Shown one piece after another: positions 1 through 4,895 of a stretch of DNA of 6,048 nucleotides. The stretch lies in NCBI GenBank assembly GCA_035552095.1, contig DASZMA010000026.1, positions 1 to 6,048 on the forward strand, read 5' to 3'. The notes beneath the pieces were generated by a model. It searched no databases and had not been told where the DNA came from. It saw nothing but the letters and a program-made list of their open reading frames with translations. Both the position numbers and the translations under genes were made by a program. The DNA comes from Bog-473 sp035552095 (GTDB lineage Bacteria > Actinomycetota > Acidimicrobiia > Acidimicrobiales > RAAP-2). How positions within the stretch are numbered: the first letter of the stretch is position 1; each line of letters opens with the position of its first letter.

Positions 1-590
1 TCGCCAACACGTGGGGTCCGGTGGAGATCCTCGTCAACGACGCAGCGGTCGTATGGCCCCTTGGGCCCAGCGCCGAGGTCGACATCGAGCAGTGGGCCGC
101 GGCGCTGGCCATCAACGTCACTGCCGTTGCTCGGCTCAGCTTCGCGCTGCTACCGAGCATGGTCCACGCCGGGTGGGGGCGGATCGTGAATGTGTCCAGC
201 AGCGTCGCCGCCAACCCCGCGGGCATGCTGCGCGCCAACGCCTACGCCACCACCAAGACGGCGCTCGAGGCCCACACGCTCAACCTGGCCGCTGAACTAG
301 CCGGCACCGGCGTCGCCGCCAACGTCTTCCGTCCGGGTGGCGTGGATACCGAGATGCAGGCCTTCATTCGCTCTCAGGATCCGGCCCAAGTCGGCACCGA
401 GCTGCACCAACGGTTCGTGGACAATCACCAGCAGGGGAGGCTGCTCACATCCGAGCAGTCCGCAGCCTCCTTGCTCCCCCGCCTGGGCAGCTTTCAGAGC
501 GGACAGATCTGGGACGCCTCAGACCCCCTTTCTCAGGCGCGAGCCGTCCCTTCGGCCCAGCACAAATCACTCGTCAGGAGGACCCGATGA
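1..590 (+). CDS. Short-chain dehydrogenase/reductase (SDR), 5'-truncated by the window edge
   Basis: The reading frame is already open at the left edge (first full codon at position 3), so the N-terminal dinucleotide-binding Gly motif lies outside; a GTG at 21 is internal, not the start. The visible 195 residues carry the rest of a classical SDR. There is an NNAG-like segment changed to N-D-A-A (positions 51-62), the A-I-N-V-T helix with the structural Asn, the N-V-S-S-S strand with the catalytic Ser, then Y-A-T-T-K (243-257) giving the YxxxK Tyr and Lys, and R-P-G-G-V-D-T after it. The family catalyses NAD(P)(H)-dependent oxidation or reduction of alcohols and carbonyls in the cytoplasm; the substrate cannot be told. 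The C-terminal tail after Q-I-W-D is poorly conserved in type. Its stop overlaps the next start (ATGA), so the two genes are probably co-translated. Confidence 0.9.
   Translation, partial: ANTWGPVEILVNDAAVVWPLGPSAEVDIEQWAAALAINVTAVARLSFALLPSMVHAGWGRIVNVSSSVAANPAGMLRANAYATTKTALEAHTLNLAAELAGTGVAANVFRPGGVDTEMQAFIRSQDPAQVGTELHQRFVDNHQQGRLLTSEQSAASLLPRLGSFQSGQIWDASDPLSQARAVPSAQHKSLVRRTR
576..581 (+). promoter_or_regulatory. Shine-Dalgarno site for the peroxiredoxin-like gene
   Basis: A perfect AGGAGG ends five bases before the ATG at 587. It lies inside the end of the SDR gene, so the start at 587 is both well supported and coupled to the upstream stop. Confidence 0.85.
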
Positions 591-1069
591 CCTTGCTCAA
601 CCCAGGAGACACCTTCCCTGCCATCACCGTGCCACGAGCCGGCGACGGGACGATCTCCCTCCCCGACGACCTAGCCGGCGGATTCGGTGTCGTGCTGTTC
701 TACCGGGGCAACTGGTGCCCCTACTGCAACGCCCAGCTCCGCGCCTTCCAACGAGCCACCGACAGCCTGGCCGAGCTCGGCGCCAAGATGGTCGCTCTTT
801 CCGTCGACGACGAACCAACCACCGCCGAGCTGATCGCCAAGCACGGCCTCACATTCCCGGTCGGTCACAGTGCCGACGCCAAAGCCATCGCCGAAGCGAC
901 CGGCGCCTTCGTCGACCCAGACGGCGGGTACCTCCAGTCCACCGGGTTCATCCTCGATCCCAACGGGACGGTCGTGATCAGCGTCTACTCCTCAGGGGCG
1001 ATCGGCCGCCTCGTACCCGAAGACGTCGTCGGCATGCTCCGCTACCTACGCGAGCACACCGCGTCGTGA
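587..1069 (+). CDS. Peroxiredoxin-like (AhpC/TSA, thioredoxin-fold) protein with CPYC active site
   Basis: This 160-residue cytosolic protein has the AhpC/TSA layout. An N-terminal L-N-P-G-D-T-F-P segment precedes strand V-V-L-F-Y-R-G (residues 35-41), then W-C-P-Y-C at 43-47, and later S-T-G-F-I-L-D-P-N-G-T (118-128), the usual T-F-I-I-D-x-x-G strand. The only cysteines are Cys44 and Cys47. Peroxiredoxins reduce peroxides through a peroxidatic Cys; the neighbouring Cys47 could act as resolving thiol or make this a disulfide reductase. The classical P-x-x-x-T-x-x-C peroxiredoxin signature is replaced by R-G-N-W-C, as in the divergent peroxiredoxin-like subgroup. No signal peptide or membrane segment is seen. 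The ATG at 587 follows a perfect AGGAGG and overlaps the SDR stop. Fold assignment is firm; peroxidase activity is inferred. Confidence 0.9.
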   Translation: MTLLNPGDTFPAITVPRAGDGTISLPDDLAGGFGVVLFYRGNWCPYCNAQLRAFQRATDSLAELGAKMVALSVDDEPTTAELIAKHGLTFPVGHSADAKAIAEATGAFVDPDGGYLQSTGFILDPNGTVVISVYSSGAIGRLVPEDVVGMLRYLREHTAS

Positions 1070-1090
1070 ACGACCGCTGCACGATCAAAA

Positions 1091-1097
1091 AGGCGGA
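1091..1097 (+). promoter_or_regulatory. Probable Shine-Dalgarno site for the DUF2064 glycosyltransferase
   Basis: The purine-rich AGGCGGA ends five bases before ATG 1103 and sits in the 33-base gap after the peroxiredoxin-like gene. It supports ATG 1103 over GTG 1148 or ATG 1151, which lie within the first conserved motif. Confidence 0.55.
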
Positions 1098-1102
1098 ACT
1101 GC

Positions 1103-1759
1103 ATGATCACTGGTTGCTTCAACGCGCCCCGGCGCGCCCACGTTCTGGTGATGGCCAAGGCACCAGTTCCGGGGAGGGTCAAGACCCGGCTGTGCCCGCC
1201 CTTGTCTTACGAGCAGGCCGCCGCGGTGGCGCAGGCGGCTCTGGCCGACACCCTCGACGCTGTGTCGCGCTGCGGCGCCGACCGGAAGGTACTGGCCCTC
1301 GACGGTGAGCCCGGCTGGTGGCTGCCGGCGGGTTTCGAGGTGATTGCACAGCGTGCTGGCGGGCTGGACCGGCGGCTGGCCGGCGCCTGGGCCGATGCCG
1401 CCGGGCCTGGGCTGCAGATCGGGATGGACACGCCGCAGATCACTGCGGAGCTTCTGGACCACTGCCTGGAGGAGACGTTCTCCCCCGGTGTGACGGCCTC
1501 CTTGGGCTTGGCCGGCGACGGGGGCTGGTGGGCCATCGGGCTGTCCAACCGGTGGGATCTGGACGTGTTCAGCGGTGTCCCCATGAGCACCCCGACCACC
1601 GGCCGGGCGCAGCTGGACCGGCTGATCGGTGCCGGCCACACTGTCGCCTGCCTGCCCGCGCTGTTCGACGTCGACCACTTCGAGGACGCCCGCTATGTCG
1701 CCGGGGTGGCCCCGGCGGGTTGTTTCGCCCGAGCCGTCCACGAGGTGATGGCGTGTTGA
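1103..1759 (+). CDS. DUF2064 / TIGR04282-family GT-A glycosyltransferase
   Basis: The 218-residue product shows the full motif set of the DUF2064 family, a GT-A fold related to nucleotidyl and glycosyl transferases. A-K-A-P-V-P-G-R-V-K-T-R-L (18-30) is the nucleotide-binding N-terminus. Q-R-A-G-G-L-D-R-R-L (83-92), I-G-M-D-T-P-Q-I-T (106-113, carrying the acidic DxD-like metal/nucleotide site), G-D-G-G-W-W-A-I-G-L (138-147), M-S-T-P-T-T-G (161-167) and F-D-V-D-H-F-E-D (188-195) follow. Length fits the family. It is cytosolic and presumably uses a nucleotide-sugar donor; the acceptor is unknown. TIGR04282 is named for arsenosugar synthesis, but no arsenic genes are nearby, so that role is not supported here. 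Its end overlaps the next gene by seven bases, and later genes in the run are equally tight, which points to an operon. Confidence 0.9.
   Translation: MITGCFNAPRRAHVLVMAKAPVPGRVKTRLCPPLSYEQAAAVAQAALADTLDAVSRCGADRKVLALDGEPGWWLPAGFEVIAQRAGGLDRRLAGAWADAAGPGLQIGMDTPQITAELLDHCLEETFSPGVTASLGLAGDGGWWAIGLSNRWDLDVFSGVPMSTPTTGRAQLDRLIGAGHTVACLPALFDVDHFEDARYVAGVAPAGCFARAVHEVMAC
1742..1747 (+). promoter_or_regulatory. Shine-Dalgarno site that sets the methyltransferase start
   Basis: GAGGTG ends five bases before GTG 1753 and lies within the end of the glycosyltransferase gene. It favours GTG 1753 over the adjacent in-frame TTG 1756. Confidence 0.6.
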
Positions 1760-2400
1760 GCACAGCCGAACCCACCGCTTGGCCCGAGACCATCCTGGAG
1801 CGGCCCACCGAGGCCGCCCTGCGGGTGCTCGACTCGGGCGAGGTCGTGCCTCTCTCGGTGCGCCGCTGGCACGGCCCGGTGCTGGCCGAAGAGGTGACGA
1901 TCCTCGAAAGAGCGCAGAGCCCGGTCCTGGACGTCGGGTGCGGTCCCGGCCGCCTCGCGGCCGCTCTTAGAAGCCCCGGCCATTACGCGCTGGGCATCGA
2001 CTCCTCAGTTGCTGCGGTCCGAGCCGCCCGCCGGCGCGGCGCCGCCGCGGTGAACGTCTCGGTGTTCGGCCCGGTCCCCAGCCCGGGCAGCTGGGCCACC
2101 GCCCTGCTGCTCGACGGCAACATCGGAATCGGCGGAGATCCCATCCGGCTGCTGACCCGCCTGCACCAGCTCCTCAGAGCGGGGGGACAGGTATTCGTCG
2201 AGGTCGACCGGCCCGGAGTGGAGTCCCGCCACTTCCATGCCCGCGTCCAACATGCCGGCGGCTCCGGCCCCGGCTTCCCGTGGGCGTGCGTCGGGGCCGC
2301 AGCGGTCGCTTCGGTCGCAGCCCGATCGGGATTCACCGCGGAAGACGTCTGGAGCGATCAGAACCGATGGTTCGCCCAGCTCAGGAGGATCGAAGATTGA
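1753..2400 (+). CDS. Class I SAM-dependent methyltransferase
   Basis: Starting at GTG 1753, the protein has 215 residues. The SAM-binding motif I, V-L-D-V-G-C-G-P-G-R-L, lies at residues 58-68. The acidic motif II is in L-G-I-D-S-S (80-85, Asp83). The motif IV region is A-L-L-L-D-G-N-I-G (117-125), and the post-motif strand L-R-A-G-G-Q-V-F-V-E-V-D lies at 141-152. These support transfer of a methyl group from S-adenosylmethionine in the cytosol. The substrate is unknown: the C-terminal part, including Q-N-R-W-F (203-207), is not diagnostic. The reading frame stays open far upstream, but that part overlaps the conserved core of the glycosyltransferase in another frame and is low-complexity, so it is not coding. 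The gene overlaps its upstream neighbour by seven bases and the downstream molybdoenzyme gene by four (TTGA), indicating co-expression with both. Confidence 0.87.
   Translation: MLSTAEPTAWPETILERPTEAALRVLDSGEVVPLSVRRWHGPVLAEEVTILERAQSPVLDVGCGPGRLAAALRSPGHYALGIDSSVAAVRAARRRGAAAVNVSVFGPVPSPGSWATALLLDGNIGIGGDPIRLLTRLHQLLRAGGQVFVEVDRPGVESRHFHARVQHAGGSGPGFPWACVGAAAVASVAARSGFTAEDVWSDQNRWFAQLRRIED
2383..2388 (+). promoter_or_regulatory. Shine-Dalgarno site that sets the TTG start of the molybdoenzyme
   Basis: A perfect AGGAGG ends eight bases before TTG 2397. The only nearby in-frame ATG (2367) lies upstream of this site and has no good site of its own, so TTG 2397, which overlaps the methyltransferase stop as TTGA, is the likely start. 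Confidence 0.75.
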
Positions 2401-3692
2401 ACCTGGACCCTGTTTCCCTCAAGACCCTGCAACCGGCTTCCTTCAACCGGCTGTGGCGCAGCCCCTTGCGGGGGCCGTGGCTCACCTCAGCCTTGGGGTC
2501 TGTGCTGCTGATCGGGATCCCCATTGAGTTCGTCACCGGGCTGGTGTCCTGGGCCGCCTATAACCCGAGACTGGCCGGTAACGACACGACTCCACACCAC
2601 GGAATCCTGTCCTTTTACCTCTTCAACTGGATCACGAGCCCAAGCTGGATTTATCGGGTCAGCCAGGGAACCCACGTGCTGCTCGGCCTGGCCCTCACCC
2701 CGGTCCTGCTGGCCAAGCTGTGGTCGGTCATCCCCAGACTGTTCGCCTGGCCGCCGCTGCGCTCGCTCGCCCACCTCCTGGAGCGAGCCAGCCTCTTGCT
2801 GCTGGTCGGCGGAGCGATATTCGAGTTCGCCACCGGCATCATGAACATCGACTACGACTACTCGTTCGGGTTCTCGTTCTACGACGGCCACTTCCTCGGG
2901 GCGTGGGTGTTCATCACCGGGTTCACCATCCACGCCATCCTCAAGGCGCCGACGATGTGGCGTTCGCTCAAGACTCGCTCGTTACGATCCGAGCTGCGTA
3001 CCGGCCTGGCCGCCACCCGACCCGAGTGGCCCGACGGTCCCGACAGCCTGGTGGCGGCCGAACCGGCGGTGCCGACCATCTCCCGTCGTGGTGTCCTGGG
3101 ACTGGTCGGCGGCAGCTCGCTGGCGGTGTTCCTGCTCACCGCCGGCCAGTCCATCGGGGTCCTGCGCCCCCTTTCGCTGCTGTCGCCCCGCACCCAGTCA
3201 TACGGCTCCGGTCCCAACGCCTTCCAGGTCAACCGGACCGCCTCGGCCGCCGGCATAAAGGCCTCGGACACAGCGGCGGGGTGGGCGCTCGAGGTCGTCG
3301 CCGCCGCCACCGGCCGGCGGGCCAGACTCAGCCGAGCTCAGCTGCTCGCCATGCCGCTCGTAACCGCAGACTTGCCGATCGCATGCGTCGAGGGATGGTC
3401 CACACAGCAGCGCTGGACCGGCGTGCCCCTCTCCGACCTGGCTGCCGTGGTCGGCATCTCCCATTCCACCGGCGCCCGGGTGGAGTCCCTCGAACGGGCC
3501 GGCGCGTTCGCCCAAGCCGCCCTGTCCGGCCACCAGGTGAGAGCCGGTCAGTCGCTCCTGGCCCTGAAAGTAAACGGGGCCGACCTCTCGCCCGACCACG
3601 GCTACCCGGCCCGCACTATCATCCCGGCCGCCCCCGGCGTCCACAACACCAAGTGGGTGGCCCGCATCATCTTCGACGGGGTGGCGGCATGA
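2397..3692 (+). CDS. Membrane-anchored molybdopterin-dependent oxidoreductase (sulfite oxidase fold) with cytochrome-b-like N-terminal domain
   Basis: The 431-residue product has two parts. Residues 1-190 form a membrane domain with four likely helices (about 31-53, 88-111, 130-149, 165-184) and helix or loop histidines (His93, His165, His179, also His67-His68) that could ligate haem b. A basic loop (about 183-230) ends in S-R-R-G-V-L (229-234), followed by a fifth helix (about 233-253). Residues 290-431 match the sulfite oxidase/YedY molybdopterin fold: I-A-C-V-E-G-W-S (328-335) holds the Mo-ligating Cys330, and H-G-Y-P-A-R (401-406) and H-N-T-K-W-V (416-421) are the C-terminal cofactor-binding signatures. 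The loop charge puts the Mo domain outside the membrane, with electrons presumably passing through the membrane domain. The substrate is unknown. It overlaps the methyltransferase (TTGA) and the next membrane protein gene (ATGA). Start alternatives are ATG 2367 or a further upstream GTG. Confidence 0.88.
   Translation: MNLDPVSLKTLQPASFNRLWRSPLRGPWLTSALGSVLLIGIPIEFVTGLVSWAAYNPRLAGNDTTPHHGILSFYLFNWITSPSWIYRVSQGTHVLLGLALTPVLLAKLWSVIPRLFAWPPLRSLAHLLERASLLLLVGGAIFEFATGIMNIDYDYSFGFSFYDGHFLGAWVFITGFTIHAILKAPTMWRSLKTRSLRSELRTGLAATRPEWPDGPDSLVAAEPAVPTISRRGVLGLVGGSSLAVFLLTAGQSIGVLRPLSLLSPRTQSYGSGPNAFQVNRTASAAGIKASDTAAGWALEVVAAATGRRARLSRAQLLAMPLVTADLPIACVEGWSTQQRWTGVPLSDLAAVVGISHSTGARVESLERAGAFAQAALSGHQVRAGQSLLALKVNGADLSPDHGYPARTIIPAAPGVHNTKWVARIIFDGVAA
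3081..3155 (+). other. Internal twin-arginine (Tat-like) motif plus fifth membrane helix
   Basis: Within the molybdoenzyme, codons 229-231 encode S-R-R, followed by G-V-L and a small-residue-rich hydrophobic stretch to about residue 253. This resembles a Tat signal anchor placed after four Sec-type helices. The preceding loop is rich in Arg and Lys, consistent with a cytoplasmic location, and the Mo domain follows directly. Assignment as a functional Tat signal is inference from the motif, its position and the cofactor-containing domain. Confidence 0.6.
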
Positions 3693-4153
3693 GAAAGTGG
3701 CTGCAGGTCCAGTACGGCGCCGGACCGCTCCACCTGCTGTGCCTTCCGGCCGGGCTGGCGTTCGCCGGCTACTTGGTGTGGACCATCATCCCGGCTCCCA
3801 ACTCGGCCCGCATCCTGATCTGGGTCGCCGCCGCCGCGGTCGCCCACGATCTGCTGCTGTGGCCGCTGTACACCATCGCCGACCGGGCCACCCGGCTAAT
3901 GGAAAAGGGAAGAGGCCGCCTGCGGATGGCGGTGCCGTGGATCAACCACCTGCGGGTTCCGGTGGTCCTCTCGGCGGTGATGCTGGCGGTGTCCTTCCCG
4001 CTCGTGCTGCGCCACTCCGAGCGGACCTACCATACGGCGTCCGGCCTGACCGAGCACCCATACCTGGCCCGGTGGCTGCTGCTCACCGCGTCGGCCTTCG
4101 CGATCTCGGCCGTCATCTACGCGATCCGCCTCATTCGGGTGGCCCGACGGTGA
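3689..4153 (+). CDS. Unrecognised four-helix integral membrane protein next to the molybdoenzyme
   Basis: I do not recognise a named family. The 154-residue protein has four hydrophobic segments (about 13-34, 41-61, 87-107 and 127-148) and basic ends (M-R-K at the start, R-V-A-R-R at the end), so both termini are probably cytoplasmic. The loop between helices 2 and 3 is also basic (R-L-M-E-K-G-R-G-R-L-R), again an inside loop. His53-Asp54 lies in helix 2, and H-S-E-R-T-Y-H (109-115) starts the external loop after helix 3. ATG 3689 overlaps the molybdoenzyme stop (ATGA), so the two are likely made in step, and a partner or assembly role for the oxidoreductase is plausible but unproven. Two in-frame stops in a row (TGA TAA) end it. 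The frame is open for more than 900 bases upstream, but that stretch is a shadow of the molybdoenzyme. Confidence 0.8.
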   Translation: MRKWLQVQYGAGPLHLLCLPAGLAFAGYLVWTIIPAPNSARILIWVAAAAVAHDLLLWPLYTIADRATRLMEKGRGRLRMAVPWINHLRVPVVLSAVMLAVSFPLVLRHSERTYHTASGLTEHPYLARWLLLTASAFAISAVIYAIRLIRVARR

Positions 4154-4217
4154 TAACGCCGGCCGGACATCGCTCCCGTCTTGTCCCAATGACTGTCGTT
4201 GTCACAGCGATCGACCC
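4154..4217 (+). other. 64-base gap before the family 2 glycosyltransferase, with a possible 10-codon leader ORF
   Basis: This is the longest gap between genes. It holds an ATG at 4189 that opens a ten-residue reading frame (M-T-V-V-V-T-A-I-D-P) whose TGA (4219-4221) overlaps the GTG start of the next gene. Neither that ATG nor GTG 4218 has a clear Shine-Dalgarno site. I found no matched -35/-10 pair and no strong terminator hairpin. Translational coupling through the small ORF or a leaderless transcript is possible; the small ORF may also be chance. Confidence 0.35.
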
Positions 4218-4895
4218 GTGACCGACCAGCCCCTCTACGACGTGATCTTGCCGGTGCTGAACGAAAGCGAGGCCCTGCCCCGCGTGCTGGCCTCCCTTCC
4301 CGATGGCTACCACCCGATCGTGGTGGACAACGGGTCCACCGACGGCTCCGGTGACTTGGCCTGCGACCTCGGTGCGACCGTGGTTCGCGAGGAGCAGAGA
4401 GGCTTCGGCGCGGCGTGCTGGGCCGGGCTGCAAGCGGCCAACAGCGAGGTGGTGTGCTTCATGGACTGCGACGGCAGCCTCGACGGCCACCATCTACCAC
4501 TCGTCACCGCCCCGATCGCCATGGGTGAACCCAAGCTGGTGCTGGGTCGGCGCCGCCCCCAGGCCGGGGCGTGGCCCGTGCACGCCCGCCTGGCCAACCG
4601 GGTCCTGGCCGGCCACCTGCGCCGGGCGTGGGGCGTGCAGGCGCGAGACCTCGGCCCGATGCGAGCCGCCCCTCGAGCCGGGCTGCTCGACCTCGGGCTG
4701 AGAGACCGCCGGTTTGGGTGGCCGCTGGAGATGGTGGCCAAGGCGGCGGCGGCTGGCTGGCAGATCCTCGAGGTGGACGTGCCCTACTCCCCCCGCCAGG
4801 GGCGGTCAAAGGTGACGGGAACAGTGAAGGGCACGGCCCGGACCGTCAAGGACATGGGGCGGGTGCTGCACGCCATGAGACAGGTGTCGCCATGA
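4218..4895 (+). CDS. Family 2 glycosyltransferase, dolichol-phosphate-mannose-synthase type, soluble
   Basis: The 225-residue product has the GT2 GT-A domain almost from its first residue. V-I-L-P-V-L-N-E-S (9-17) is the first strand. V-V-D-N-G-S-T-D-G-S (35-44) follows with nucleotide-binding Asp37, then R-G-F-G-A-A (61-66). The DxD metal site is M-D-C-D-G-S-L-D (82-89, Asp83 and Asp85). The tail R-S-K-V-T-G-T-V-K-G-T (196-206) is typical of polyprenyl-phosphate glycosyltransferases of the DPM1/GT2 group. No C-terminal membrane helices are present, so it is a short soluble or peripheral form. It presumably moves a sugar from a nucleotide donor to a lipid phosphate or another acceptor on the cytoplasmic face. 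GTG 4218 is chosen because the conserved domain begins about eight residues later; there is no obvious Shine-Dalgarno site. It overlaps the epimerase gene (ATGA). Acceptor and donor are unknown. Confidence 0.9.
   Translation: MTDQPLYDVILPVLNESEALPRVLASLPDGYHPIVVDNGSTDGSGDLACDLGATVVREEQRGFGAACWAGLQAANSEVVCFMDCDGSLDGHHLPLVTAPIAMGEPKLVLGRRRPQAGAWPVHARLANRVLAGHLRRAWGVQARDLGPMRAAPRAGLLDLGLRDRRFGWPLEMVAKAAAAGWQILEVDVPYSPRQGRSKVTGTVKGTARTVKDMGRVLHAMRQVSP

Noticed and set aside
337..1308. 323-codon plus-strand frame across the SDR, peroxiredoxin and glycosyltransferase genes
   Set aside because: Its translation is Arg/Pro/Ser-rich low-complexity sequence and it crosses three well-supported genes in the wrong frame.
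1085..1741. Open frame of 218 codons on the minus strand
   Set aside because: It lies exactly opposite the DUF2064 glycosyltransferase and is low-complexity Gly/Gln/Arg-rich sequence with no domain.
1103..2400. Arsenosugar biosynthesis locus, from the TIGR04282 name and the adjacent methyltransferase
   Set aside because: No radical SAM ArsS-like gene is present, and the methyltransferase lacks the cysteine set of ArsM-type arsenite methyltransferases; its cysteines are only in G-C-G-P-G and near residue 179.
2720..3688. Upstream extension of the four-helix membrane protein frame
   Set aside because: The stretch is Arg/Pro-rich and fully overlaps the molybdoenzyme, whose motifs are clear in the other frame; ATG 3689 gives a clean membrane protein.
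4190..4204. Short inverted repeat TGAC...GTCA as a possible operator or hairpin
   Set aside because: Arms of only four bases with a seven-base loop are expected by chance, and there is no U-tract or matched promoter.
4199..4227. TTGTCA at 4199 as a -35 box
   Set aside because: No -10-like hexamer occurs at the right spacing; the matching position falls inside the coding region with sequence ACCGAC.
4571..4891. N-terminal extension of the epimerase frame
   Set aside because: The added residues are Pro/Arg/Gly-rich, overlap the conserved GT2 core and would precede a Rossmann motif that normally starts at the N-terminus, as it does from ATG 4892.
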